64,000 bases of DNA, from positions 1 to 64,000 of the forward strand of contig CAZAWR010000007.1 of assembly GCA_964488865.1 (NCBI GenBank). Reading direction: 5' to 3'. A program made the position numbers and the translations under genes. Of this stretch, positions 1 to 8,264 are shown piece by piece; position 1 is the stretch's first letter; every line of letters begins with the position of its first letter. The notes below the pieces were generated by a model, which worked only from the letters and a program-made list of their open reading frames with translations, had not been told where the DNA came from and did no database searches. Source of the DNA: MWCO01 sp964488865 (GTDB lineage: Bacteria; Myxococcota_A; Polyangia; Polyangiales; Polyangiaceae).

Positions 1-52
1 CCCCAATCCGCCTTGCGCTTCGCGCTCGGCCTTCGCTTGATTAGGGACTAGG
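1..52. repeat. Possible degenerate relative of the dispersed hairpin repeat
   Basis: The first 52 bases end in CTTGATTAGGGACTAGG, close to the 3' end of the structured repeat at 12531-12700 (CTTGATTTGGGACTAG). The segment opens with CCCCAATC, which can pair with the GATTAGGG-like stretch, so a hairpin of the same layout is possible. Only the 3' portion could be present, since the window starts here. Similarity is judged by eye and is weaker than between the two full copies. Confidence 0.35.
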
Positions 53-93
53 AACGCCCGTCAGGAGGTGGGTTCGCGTCCGAGCAAGCTCGC

Positions 94-1362
94 GTGTACT
101 TTCCAGAAGACCGTCTGCCGATCACACGGCTGATTCCGATGGGAATCCAGCACGTGGTGGCCATGTTCGGCGCGACCGTGCTCGCCCCCATCCTGATGGG
201 GTTCGACCCGCAGGTGGCCCTCTTCTTCTCGGGCATCGGCACGCTCATCTTTCTGACCATCACGCGGTTCAAGGTCCCGAGCTACCTCGGGTCGAGCTTC
301 GCCTTCATCGGCCCCGTGCTCGCGGTGACCGCGGGAGACGCTACCCGCATTCCGGACGCGCTCTTCGGCATCGCAGGCGCTGCGGTTCTCTACGGGGTCG
401 CCGCCGTAATCACGCTCCGCTGGGGACCGGCCTGGATCGACAAGCTCATGCCCCCGGTCGTCACCGGAACGGTCGTGGCCCTCATCGGGCTCAACCTCGC
501 ATCGTCAGCGGTCTCCAACGCCATCAACGCCACATTCACCATCGCGACCCCGGCGGACCGCATCCACCTGCTCGTCGCCACCGTGACCTTCCTCACCTCG
601 AGCATCGTCGCCGTGTACCTGCGGGGCATCCTCCGCTTGCTGCCGATCCTCATCGGCGTCCTCGTGGGCTACGCCCTGTCGGCAGCGCTCGGACAGCTCG
701 ACCCGGAGGCAATGACCCGCCTCGGCCAGGCCGCATGGGTGGGCCTCCCTCCCCTGCAAACACCACATCCGAACCTCGGCGCATTGCTCGTCATCAGCCC
801 CGTGTTCGTCGTCCTGGTGGCCGAAAACAAAGGACACATCGCCGCCATCTCCGGCTACATGAACCGCGACCTCAACCCCATGCTCGGCCGCGCCTACCTC
901 GGCGACGCCATCGCCACCTTCGTCTCGGCCCTCGGCGGCGGCACCCCCCAGACCACCTACGCGGAGAACATGGGCGTCATGGCCATCACACGCGTCTACA
1001 GCGTGTCGGTGTTCGTCGTGGCCGCTTTCGTGGCCTTGTTGCTCGGTATCTGCCCGAGGTTTGGCGCCGCGATCCTCTCCATCCCGCCCCCCGTCCTCGG
1101 CGGCGTCTCCCTCGTGCTCTACGGCCTCATCACCCTCATGGGCGTGAAGATCTGGCTCGATGCCAAGGTCGACTTCTCGAGCCAGCGGAACCTCATCGTC
1201 GCCGGCGTCTCCCTCGTCGTCGCCACCGGCCTGGGCGTGAAAGGCCTCACCGTGGGCTCCCTGAACCTGGCAGGCATCGCCCTCGGCACCGTGCTCGCTC
1301 TGGCCCTCAATCTGCTGATGAGCATCGGCGCACCGAAAAGCGAAACGCACAAAGAAGGGTGA
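94..1362 (+). CDS. uraA: Uracil permease, NCS2 family (UraA-like)
   Basis: A 422-residue, strongly hydrophobic inner-membrane protein of the usual NCS2 length. It should import uracil by proton symport for pyrimidine salvage. The N-terminal block with GIQHVVAMFGATVLAP and the signature around residues 280-300 (GGGTPQTTYAEN followed by GVMAITRVYS) match E. coli UraA closely. The later GGVSLVLYG segment and the KVD motif near the C-terminus also match. GTG at 94 is used because it is the only usual start between the in-frame TAG at 49 and the conserved N-terminus. A GGAGG-like stretch at 64-68 lies about 25 bases upstream, farther than usual. The gene stands alone. A more distant NCS2 relative is at 22858. 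Confidence 0.9.
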   Translation: MYFPEDRLPITRLIPMGIQHVVAMFGATVLAPILMGFDPQVALFFSGIGTLIFLTITRFKVPSYLGSSFAFIGPVLAVTAGDATRIPDALFGIAGAAVLYGVAAVITLRWGPAWIDKLMPPVVTGTVVALIGLNLASSAVSNAINATFTIATPADRIHLLVATVTFLTSSIVAVYLRGILRLLPILIGVLVGYALSAALGQLDPEAMTRLGQAAWVGLPPLQTPHPNLGALLVISPVFVVLVAENKGHIAAISGYMNRDLNPMLGRAYLGDAIATFVSALGGGTPQTTYAENMGVMAITRVYSVSVFVVAAFVALLLGICPRFGAAILSIPPPVLGGVSLVLYGLITLMGVKIWLDAKVDFSSQRNLIVAGVSLVVATGLGVKGLTVGSLNLAGIALGTVLALALNLLMSIGAPKSETHKEG

Positions 1363-1378
1363 ATTCGAACGCGGGGTT

Positions 1379-1392
1379 CCGTTCGCGAACGG
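1379..1392. repeat. 14-bp perfect palindrome downstream of uraA
   Basis: CCGTTCGCGAACGG is its own reverse complement and lies 17 bases after the uraA stop, just before the assembly gap. It could help end transcription or be a protein site. There is no T-tract, so a terminator role is only a guess. Confidence 0.35.
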
Positions 1393-1399
1393 AGCACGA

Positions 1400-1499
1400 N
1401 NNNNNNNNNNNNNNNNNNNNNNNNNNNNNNNNNNNNNNNNNNNNNNNNNNNNNNNNNNNNNNNNNNNNNNNNNNNNNNNNNNNNNNNNNNNNNNNNNNN
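1400..1499. other. Assembly gap (100 N)
   Basis: Exactly 100 N, the conventional filler for a gap of unknown size. The base string before it ends in GAGCACGA and the string after it is made of 11-bp GCACAGCACGA units. The gap therefore lies inside a tandem array that probably could not be assembled. Any reading frame crossing it is meaningless. Confidence 0.97.
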
Positions 1500-1565
1500 G
1501 CACAGCACGAGCACAGCACGAGCACAGCACGAGCACAGCACGAGCACAGCACGAGCACAGCACGA
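1500..1565. repeat. 11-bp tandem repeat, six perfect copies, truncated by the gap
   Basis: Six uninterrupted copies of GCACAGCACGA run from 1500 to 1565 and continue leftwards into the gap. The bases before the gap (GAGCACGA) fit the same unit, so the true array is longer than seen. No gene is visible in this stretch. Confidence 0.9.
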
Positions 1566-1630
1566 ACGGAGTGGACGAGCGCACCGGTACAACTCGACAC
1601 GTCGAGTCGAGCGTAGAACACGGCAACGCC

Positions 1631-1766
1631 GTGCCGGGGGTCGCCGTGCCGGGGGTCGCCGTACCGGGGGTCGCCGTGCGGGGCATCGCCGTGCGGGTCG
1701 CCGTGCGGGTCGCCGTGCAAGCATCGCCGCGCAAGCATCGCCGCGCAAGCATCGCCGTGCGGGCAC
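1631..1766. repeat. Degenerate 12-15 bp minisatellite
   Basis: About ten head-to-tail units share a GTGC...TCGCC frame. Two exact copies of GTGCCGGGGGTCGCC are followed by one with a single change (GTA), then by shortened units GTGCGGGTCGCC (two copies) and by GCGCAAGCATCGCC variants. The decay along the array suggests slippage and then drift. It fills the space between the gap and the next gene. No coding function is supported on either strand. Confidence 0.8.
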
Positions 1767-1786
1767 CGAACGGTCCAAAGCCCGAG

Positions 1787-2572
1787 TCAGAGCGGGAAAG
1801 TAACCTTCGCGGGCGTCTGCCCCGGCGACGGGTACGTCCCTGACCGAAGCACCTTGATCAGGCAGTCGATGGCCGCAGCGCCCTCCTTGCTCGGTGGGGT
1901 CACGTCGACCGCCATCATCTTGCCGATCTCCGTGGGACCGTCCTTGCTGCCCTCGGGTGCGGGGCGCATCAGCGTGCCGACGTAGGCGGTTGCGGTGAAC
2001 GTCCCGGTGACCCCTGCCTTGCACTGCTCGATCGGTTCCGCGAGCTCGCCCACCGCGGAAGCCACCTGGTGAGCCTCCCACGTCGTGGGCTGGTTCACTC
2101 CGGCCTGGGGCGAAAACGTCATGTTCGACTGGATCTTCCCGAGCTTCCCCCCGACGGGCGCCGGCCAGGTCTTCTTGCGCAGAACGTCGAGCATGCAGAC
2201 AGAGATGTCATGGTCGCCAAGGTCGGACTTCTCCATGTGGGCGTGCACCACGGCCCCGGAGGCATCCACCTCGAGATAGAAGTACACGGCCCCCGCGAGG
2301 TAGGGCATGCCCTGGCTGCCTTCCTCGAGACAAGTGCCCAGCGCGTCGTAGGTGGAGGAGAAGACTCTCGCGACCTTCTCTTCGTTCATGCCGCCGTACT
2401 CGGCGCCGAACGACGGCTGGTCCGCGGCCGGCTTTGCTCTGCCCGAGGACGTCTCGTCAGACGCGGGCGCGCTCGCAGCCGGAGTCGACGGCGTCGAACC
2501 GGATGCGCCGCATCCGGCGAACACGTACGACAGAACAACGCACAGGTAGGAGGCAACGAGGGATCGTCTCAT
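1787..2572 (-). CDS. Lipoprotein with AgmX/PglI C-terminal-like (TonB-like) domain
   Basis: A 261-residue lipoprotein with a signal peptide ending VFAGC (acylated Cys21) and a Ser/Ala/Pro-rich linker. Residues about 55-150 resemble the AgmX/PglI C-terminal domain: a helix with paired cysteines (CLEEG, later CMLDVLRKKTWPAPVGG), a central strand LEVDASGAVV and the closing aromatic W-P-P-GG turn. That fold is TonB-C-like and common in myxobacterial envelope and gliding proteins. A second, weaker copy may follow (CKAGVTG..., CLIKVLRSGTYPSP). The role is unknown; an envelope location is inferred. ATG at 2572 is the only start giving the full signal peptide. The gene is a single unit, divergent from the next gene. 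Confidence 0.7.
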   Translation of the reverse strand: MRRSLVASYLCVVLSYVFAGCGASGSTPSTPAASAPASDETSSGRAKPAADQPSFGAEYGGMNEEKVARVFSSTYDALGTCLEEGSQGMPYLAGAVYFYLEVDASGAVVHAHMEKSDLGDHDISVCMLDVLRKKTWPAPVGGKLGKIQSNMTFSPQAGVNQPTTWEAHQVASAVGELAEPIEQCKAGVTGTFTATAYVGTLMRPAPEGSKDGPTEIGKMMAVDVTPPSKEGAAAIDCLIKVLRSGTYPSPGQTPAKVTFPL

Positions 2573-2740
2573 GGACGGCGGACTGTACCATGGGTGTTGC
2601 TGGGTTCCTTCGGCACTTGCCCCAACGCCCGTGTCGACCGTTCCTTTTTTGAGCCGCGCCCCGCCCCACGCGACACAGCCCTGGGTAAAGGTAATTCCTG
2701 ACTCGTACTTGAGAGACGCAAATCATTCACGGAGGTCTCG

Positions 2741-4144
2741 ATGCGCATTCCTTCAGCCGGTCTTCGTTGCTTCGCAGCCACATGCCTCGCCGCCTTGCTC
2801 GCCGTTCCCGCATGCGGCGGGTCCGACGACGACGTCGATAGCAACCCGGGAGGCAATGTGGGAGGTACCGGGGGATCCGATGGCGGCGTCACCGAGGATG
2901 GCGCAGCGGGGGACAGCTCTCTCGGAGGTACCGGGGGAACGGGCGGCACCACAGACAGCGGGTCCTGCCTGCCCACAGGTGAAGTCTGCGAGGCCCCCGA
3001 AGACTGTTGCACGAACAACTGCAAGGACGGCATCTGCGTGGGCGACACCGGGCTCTGCTACGGGGTCGGATTGGAATGCAAAGCGTCAGCCGAGTGCTGC
3101 TCGGGACGCTGCGAGGAAACGCCCAGCGGCATGGTGTGCGTGACAGGCGGCTGCACAGGCACCGGAGACCCGTGCACCCTCGCCACCGACTGCTGCAGCC
3201 TGTCTTGCGTCGAGGGGGCCTGCACCGACGGCCCCAGCTGCGCGATCGTCGGGGCGGATTGCTCCGTAGACACGGACTGCTGCAGCAACGACTGCGAAGG
3301 CGGGAAGTGTGCCTCGGCAGGGTCAACCTGCGTGCCCGCGGGGGAGGCCTGCAGCGGCGACGCGGCTTGCTGCTCCGGCAAGTGCGAAGACATCGACGGT
3401 GCCATGCGCTGCGTGGTCGTGTCCGTATGCCGCGGGGGTGGAGAGCTGTGCTCGACCGGCGGCGACTGCTGCAGCGGCGTCTGCGGCGCGGACGGCCTGT
3501 GCCCCACGCTCACGGAGTGTCAAACCGCAGGGGAGCCCTGCACGGGCTACCACGAGTGCTGCTCGGGGGTCTGTGCGGACCCTGGCACATCAGTTCCCAT
3601 CTGCCAGTTCGTCAGCGGGTGCCGTCCCATTGGCGAGATCTGCTTGGAGAACGACGATTGCTGCTCCGCCAGCTGCCTCGAGGTCGGCACGACAGGCGTG
3701 AAACGCTGCACCAAGCCCGGCGGCTGCATGGCTGCCGGCGAGGTGTGCGGAATGGGTCAGGCGACGAACTGCTGCCCGTCGGGCCCGGGGGGCGGGACCG
3801 AGCTTTGCGACGAGACGGTGCTCGGCATCACCCGCTGTTTCGGAGAGGGCACGCTCGACGAGTGCCTGCCCGACGGGAGCGCCTGCTCGTTCGGGGACGA
3901 GTGCTGCAACGGGCTCTGCCTGCCGGACGCGGATGGCGAGCTTCACTGTGGGTCCGAATGCGTCCCCCTGGACGGCGCCTGCCAAGCGGACGGTGACTGC
4001 TGCGACGGCATCTGCGTCCAGGGCTCATGCGAGCCGAACTACGCGGACTGCGTTCCCATCGGCGGCAAATGCACGAGCAACGACGACTGCTGCGGTGGGT
4101 ACTGCAACACGGCCGCAGGCGTGTGCGGCACGTTGATCAAGTAG
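2741..4144 (+). CDS. Lipoprotein with 12 cystine-knot-like Cys modules
   Basis: A 467-residue lipoprotein (lipobox AVPAC, Cys25) with a Gly/Thr/Ser linker to about residue 73. Twelve tandem modules of 30-45 residues then reach the C-terminus. Each follows C-x5/6-C-x5/6-CC-x3-C-x3-12-C, for example CVPIGGKCTSNDDCCGGYC. The six-cysteine, double-Cys spacing is that of inhibitor cystine knot (ICK) or Dickkopf-like modules. Disulphides would form in the periplasm or outside the cell. Module nine is longest and most irregular (CC-PSGPGGG). A good ribosome site GGAGG at 2731-2735 sets the ATG at 2741. No catalytic domain is present, so binding or a rigid stalk are possible roles. Two similar modules end the lipoprotein at 24467. 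Confidence 0.75.
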   Translation: MRIPSAGLRCFAATCLAALLAVPACGGSDDDVDSNPGGNVGGTGGSDGGVTEDGAAGDSSLGGTGGTGGTTDSGSCLPTGEVCEAPEDCCTNNCKDGICVGDTGLCYGVGLECKASAECCSGRCEETPSGMVCVTGGCTGTGDPCTLATDCCSLSCVEGACTDGPSCAIVGADCSVDTDCCSNDCEGGKCASAGSTCVPAGEACSGDAACCSGKCEDIDGAMRCVVVSVCRGGGELCSTGGDCCSGVCGADGLCPTLTECQTAGEPCTGYHECCSGVCADPGTSVPICQFVSGCRPIGEICLENDDCCSASCLEVGTTGVKRCTKPGGCMAAGEVCGMGQATNCCPSGPGGGTELCDETVLGITRCFGEGTLDECLPDGSACSFGDECCNGLCLPDADGELHCGSECVPLDGACQADGDCCDGICVQGSCEPNYADCVPIGGKCTSNDDCCGGYCNTAAGVCGTLIK

Positions 4145-4168
4145 GTCGAGAAAGCACAGCGGGACAAG

Positions 4169-4242
4169 CCACAGAGGGCGCAGGGAGCGCAGAGGCAGAA
4201 CTCCCCGTCTCCTTCTCTGGCTTCTGTGACCTCTGTGGTTCG
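4169..4242. repeat. Imperfect inverted repeat of the CCACAGAGG type
   Basis: The left arm CCACAGAGGGCGCAGGGAGC and the right arm, read on the other strand, CCACAGAGGTCACAGAAGCC are clearly related. They face each other over a short centre in the intergenic space after the Cys-rich gene. This looks like a REP-type dispersed palindrome. Similar CACAGAG-rich repeats are scattered in several high-GC bacterial genomes (from memory, not checked). The remaining intergenic bases to 4415 show nothing else. Confidence 0.55.
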
Positions 4243-4415
4243 AGGGAGCGGCACCGTGTGACGAAAGCAACCACACGGAACGATTCGATCCTTCCTGCGC
4301 ACGATCTGTGCACACCTTCGGGCGGCACAAGGATGGTATTTCGCGGATTTTCCTGCGTTGCTGGGTGGCCACCAACTTGCAGGCTTCGAGGGGTCCACTT
4401 GACGGGAGGACTGCC

Positions 4416-6242
4416 ATGAAGCGCGCGAACGGATGGGTGTTGGGTCTCGGGATCGCATCCCTTGCGGCCGTAGCTTGCGGCAGTACCGGCGACGACAGCT
4501 CCAGCGTTGGCAACAGCGCCGGCGGCGGCTCCTCGGACGCCGGAACGTCGAAGGAAGCGTCCACGCAGTACGATGGAGGAACAGGGGGGCCCAGCCTGCC
4601 GGACGGAGGCAGCGGCGGCAGCACGTGCCCGGGAGAATGCGACGAGGAGCAGACCGGCGCGGGGACGACGGACCCGTTCACGCCCGAGCAGAACGAGAGT
4701 TCCAACGTGGTCACGGACGACGATGGCGCGCTGGTCCTCGACCGCTCCGGGTCGCGAAGCCCCAGCCTCATCTGGATCGCCAACAGCCCGGACAACTCGG
4801 TCTCCAAGGTCGACACCACCACGTTCGAGGAGCTAGGCCGATACAAGTCGGGAGCAGGCGACCCCTCCCGCACGTCCGTCGACGCCGTGGGCGATGTGTA
4901 CGTGGGCAACCGTGGGGGAAAGAGCCTCACGAAGATCTCGGCCGGGGCGGACAAGTGCCCCGACACCAACGGCGATGGGGTGATCACGACGTCGACGGGT
5001 CCTGGTGACGTGCTGCCCTTCGGGCAGGACGACTGCATGCTCTGGCAGACGCCGCTGGGCGAAGACATCCGCGGCGTCGCGGCGCAGGACATCATGCGAG
5101 AGGTGATCGTGGACCCGGACCTGCCCGCCCAGATCGAGGTGAAGCGCTACGTGTGGGCCGGGGGGTTGCACGGCAAGGTCTACAAGCTCGATGGCGACAC
5201 GGGCGCGATCCTGCTCACGACCGACTCCCCCACGCCGATCTACGGGTTGGCACTCGACGGCCATGGGCAACTGTGGATGACGGGCGGGGGCGGGGGCGGG
5301 AACCTCGGCCGCATCGACACGACCGTGTGCGTCGACGACGCCAGCTGCAATGTGCAAACCTGCACGGATCAATGCCAGAACGGCCCCGTGCAGAACGGCA
5401 TGTACGCCGCATCCTGCACCGCGGCCTGCGACACGGCCGTCAAGCAGCGCATCGACATGAGCGACGGCACCTATGGCATCACGGTGGACTTCGCGCAGCG
5501 GGTGTGGCTCGGCGGCGGGACGGGAATGAAGCGCTACGACCCGGCGGCTCCCGAGGCCTCGCGCCTTGCGGGGACTAGCCACGGGTTCACCCACGGGGTC
5601 ACGGCCGACGCCAAGGGGTTCATCTGGGGTGCGGTGGGAGACTCCGTCATGCGCATGGACGGCGACACCATGGAACACCAGCCCTTCGCCGTGCCCCATG
5701 CCAAGGGCATGGCGGTCGACCGCGACGGGAAGATCTGGGTGATCTCTCGCCAGCAATCCGCACACGTCATCGAGCCCGGACCGACCCTGCTCGAAGCCAA
5801 CGTCATCCCGGATGCCGTGACCGGACTCGTGCAACCCTATACCTACTCGGACATGACCGGGCTCCAGGCCACCCTCGCCAAGAACGACCCAGGGTACTAT
5901 CGCGAAGTCTTCGAAGGCTGTGAGGAGGGCTCTCCCACCACGTGGGTGACCTTGAGTTGGGACACGGAAACGCCCCAGGACACCTCCGTGATGTTCCGCG
6001 CCCGCTCCGCCGCAACCGTCGCCGACCTCGCCTCCGCGAAGTGGGTCACGTTAGCCACCATCCCCTCCGACCTGTCCCCCACGAACATCGGTCCCAAGTT
6101 CGCCATGCAAGGCGCGACGCTCGAGCGGTTCCTCGAAGTCGAGGTCTGGCTCTCCGTGGCAACCGCCGACCCCACCGGACTGCTCACGCCTCGCGTCAAT
6201 AGCTTCTCCGTCGTCCACGGGTGCCCCCCCGTCGTCAACTGA
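4416..6242 (+). CDS. Beta-propeller lipoprotein (NHL/virginiamycin B lyase-like)
   Basis: A 608-residue lipoprotein (lipobox AAVAC, Cys21) with a Gly/Ser linker and then a region of propeller blades. The blades carry phrases typical of Vgb/NHL proteins: SLIWIANSPDNSVSKVDT, DVYVGNRGGKSLTKI, GLALDGHGQLWMTGG and GITVDFAQRVWLGGG. A Cys-rich insert near residues 305-340 (CVDDASCNVQTCTDQC) interrupts the propeller and probably makes disulphides. The C-terminal 110 residues form a separate beta-rich domain. ATG at 4416 is preferred over the upstream in-frame start because it gives the signal peptide and follows GGGAGGA at 4404-4410. The fold is reasonably clear, but lyase activity is not implied; binding or scaffold roles are equally possible. 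Confidence 0.75.
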   Translation: MKRANGWVLGLGIASLAAVACGSTGDDSSSVGNSAGGGSSDAGTSKEASTQYDGGTGGPSLPDGGSGGSTCPGECDEEQTGAGTTDPFTPEQNESSNVVTDDDGALVLDRSGSRSPSLIWIANSPDNSVSKVDTTTFEELGRYKSGAGDPSRTSVDAVGDVYVGNRGGKSLTKISAGADKCPDTNGDGVITTSTGPGDVLPFGQDDCMLWQTPLGEDIRGVAAQDIMREVIVDPDLPAQIEVKRYVWAGGLHGKVYKLDGDTGAILLTTDSPTPIYGLALDGHGQLWMTGGGGGGNLGRIDTTVCVDDASCNVQTCTDQCQNGPVQNGMYAASCTAACDTAVKQRIDMSDGTYGITVDFAQRVWLGGGTGMKRYDPAAPEASRLAGTSHGFTHGVTADAKGFIWGAVGDSVMRMDGDTMEHQPFAVPHAKGMAVDRDGKIWVISRQQSAHVIEPGPTLLEANVIPDAVTGLVQPYTYSDMTGLQATLAKNDPGYYREVFEGCEEGSPTTWVTLSWDTETPQDTSVMFRARSAATVADLASAKWVTLATIPSDLSPTNIGPKFAMQGATLERFLEVEVWLSVATADPTGLLTPRVNSFSVVHGCPPVVN

Positions 6243-6252
6243 CACCTAACCT

Positions 6253-7206
6253 TCAGCCACACCCGCCCAGCGCGCACGTCTGCCCGGGCGCACACGGCTG
6301 CTCACAGCCACCGCAGTTCTTCTCGTCGGTCATGACGTCCACGCACGCATCCACACAGACCGTCAATCCCGAGGGGCAGACACACTCGCCCCCTTGACAC
6401 GACGCCCCCCACGGACAGTTGCGACCGCACGATCCGCAGTTGTTCGGGTCCGTCTCGAGCTTGACGCAAGCCCCGCCGCAGCGGGCCTCCCCCACCGCGC
6501 ACTCGAACACGCAAGCCCCCCCACTGCACACCCGCGCGTGAGGACACCGGTTCCCGCACAACCCGCAGTGATCCGGGTCCGACGTGACATCGACGCACAC
6601 CCCATCGCATCTCGTCATCCCCGAAGAGCATGAGCACCCCCCCTCGATACAGGATTCACTCAGCGGACATGCGTGTCCGCACCCACCGCAGTGGCTCGGA
6701 TCGACGGACAGATCCACGCAAGCGCCGTAGCAAGTCTCCAGACCACCCGAGCACGTGAACGAGCATGTACCTTGGTCGCACACCTCCGTGCCCCCGCAAG
6801 CGCTCGTGCAGTCCCCACAGTGGACCGGGTCCGATGCGAGGTCCACGCACACGCCGTCGCAGTACGTCTCGCCACCTGGACAGCGGCAAGCACCCTGCAG
6901 GCACGAAACACCCGCGGGGCAGGCGACGCTGCAATCGCCACAATGCGCTGCGTTCGACGTGACGGACGTGCAGGTTCCGGCGCAGCAGAGTTGTCCTGGT
7001 CCGCACGCGTTCCCGCAGGAACCGCAGTGCAGCGAGTCTTGGGTCAGGTCAACGCAGGAGTCGTCGCAGTAGCTTTCCGAAGAGCAAGCCGCCGCGTCGC
7101 CTGCCCCCGCTGGCGCTTCGATGGCCGTCACGGTTTGCTCGCCGCAGGCCAGGGGCAAACACGAGAGGAGCAGCCACGGGATGACAGGAAGCGAAGGCTT
7201 CACCAT
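6253..7206 (-). CDS. Lipoprotein with seven Stig1-like Cys modules
   Basis: A 317-residue lipoprotein (lipobox LPLAC, Cys21). After a short linker it is built of seven modules of about 40 residues with the pattern CDGVCVDLxxDPxHCGxCGxAC...C...C. This resembles the Stig1 (stigma-specific protein) family module that is often found in myxobacterial surface proteins. Each module carries HCG or NCG followed by a second pair of cysteines. It is the last gene of a four-gene minus-strand operon. Its ATG (7206-7204) overlaps the TGA of the barrel gene (7202-7200) in ATGGTGA, so translation is probably coupled. A structural or binding role at the cell surface, expressed under the operon's sigma factor, is inferred. 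Confidence 0.75.
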   Translation of the reverse strand: MVKPSLPVIPWLLLSCLPLACGEQTVTAIEAPAGAGDAAACSSESYCDDSCVDLTQDSLHCGSCGNACGPGQLCCAGTCTSVTSNAAHCGDCSVACPAGVSCLQGACRCPGGETYCDGVCVDLASDPVHCGDCTSACGGTEVCDQGTCSFTCSGGLETCYGACVDLSVDPSHCGGCGHACPLSESCIEGGCSCSSGMTRCDGVCVDVTSDPDHCGLCGNRCPHARVCSGGACVFECAVGEARCGGACVKLETDPNNCGSCGRNCPWGASCQGGECVCPSGLTVCVDACVDVMTDEKNCGGCEQPCAPGQTCALGGCG

Positions 7207-8264
7207 GACACCCCCAGCGCCGACAGCCCGAAGTAACCAGCACGGCCGGCCGAACCGTCCTCGGAACCCGCCATCTTGACGACGGGGCGAGACGCGAGGA
7301 TCCACGTTCCCGCTTCGACGGCAACGAAGAAGGGGTCGGAGACGGTGGCCTCCACGCCGCCCGCGACCTCGAGCAGCCCGGACCAGGCCTGGTTGGACGC
7401 GGAGCGATAGGGCGCATTGGCGTTTCCCCGCACGCCGAGCCGGTACGCCCCGAGGCCGGCGGCAAGATAGGGCCGAGCGAACGTCTCGGCGCCGGAGAGC
7501 GGGGACCACCCCACGCGAAGAGACAGCTGTTCCTGGTCGACATTCACAGAGCCCGATTCGGCCTCGATGGTGGAAACCGCGGGTCCGGAGAGCCGGACCG
7601 CCCCGAGCCAATTGTCCTCCCGCCTCACCAGCGTGACGCTCGGCCCCACGGCCCAGGGCAGGCTCCCGTGCCCCACGAGGACGGGCCCGACCGAGAGCAT
7701 CGTCCACGACGCTTGTCGCTCGACGCTCGCGGGGCGAGGGGACGGCGCGGGCTTGGGTGCCGCCCGTGGTGAGGACGTGGCTGCCGCCCGTTCCGCCTTC
7801 GGCCCGTCGCCCACCGGCTCGACAGGAGCGGGAGGCACGGCAACGGGCGTCTCGAGGGCGAGCACCGAAGCGCGCACCTGCTCGGCGGCCCAGATGGCGA
7901 AGACCGCCGCGCCCTCTGGGGTCGCCGCCGCCTTGCGGATGGGCGTCACCACCTCCCGCCCCGTCGCCTCGTCCTTCACCCACACGGTCCCGTCGATGCC
8001 GTCATCGTCGACATGCACCGAAACCACCACCACGGCTCCCGTCCGCTTCGCGATGCTTCGGAGTCTCCCGCGCTCCGCCGTCCCCTCCACCGGCACGGTG
8101 ACGACCTCGTGTCCCGCGCCGGCCAGCTCGACCCGCAAGCGTTCCTCGGCGCGAGAGGACGCGTCCGTGGCATCCTCCGGCACCACGAGCGCGACGCGCA
8201 TGTCCGCCGCAGCTTGCCCCGCCGTCAGCCCGACCAGGCCGAAGACGACCGCAAGCAGCCTCAA
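7200..8264 (-). CDS. Predicted exported protein with C-terminal outer-membrane barrel-like region
   Basis: Read from TTG at 8264 this is 354 residues with a clear signal peptide (cleavage after AAA, before DMRVALV). Residues about 20-140 form an alpha/beta domain with a repeated hydrophobic-strand pattern (RVALVVPED, EVVTVPVEG, AVVVVSVHVD). A Pro/Ala linker follows. The last 170 residues alternate polar and hydrophobic positions with many Trp/Tyr/Phe and end in W, as in small outer-membrane barrels. TTG is chosen because it shares TTGA with the stop of the upstream FecR gene, and the longer frame has no signal peptide. It is the third gene of the sigma-FecR operon. The family is not recognised with certainty. 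Confidence 0.6.
   Translation of the reverse strand: MRLLAVVFGLVGLTAGQAAADMRVALVVPEDATDASSRAEERLRVELAGAGHEVVTVPVEGTAERGRLRSIAKRTGAVVVVSVHVDDDGIDGTVWVKDEATGREVVTPIRKAAATPEGAAVFAIWAAEQVRASVLALETPVAVPPAPVEPVGDGPKAERAAATSSPRAAPKPAPSPRPASVERQASWTMLSVGPVLVGHGSLPWAVGPSVTLVRREDNWLGAVRLSGPAVSTIEAESGSVNVDQEQLSLRVGWSPLSGAETFARPYLAAGLGAYRLGVRGNANAPYRSASNQAWSGLLEVAGGVEATVSDPFFVAVEAGTWILASRPVVKMAGSEDGSAGRAGYFGLSALGVSW

Noticed and set aside
505..1752. Long minus-strand frame and others crossing the N gap
   Set aside because: They run through 100 N and tandem repeats and lie opposite uraA; no domain is recognisable.
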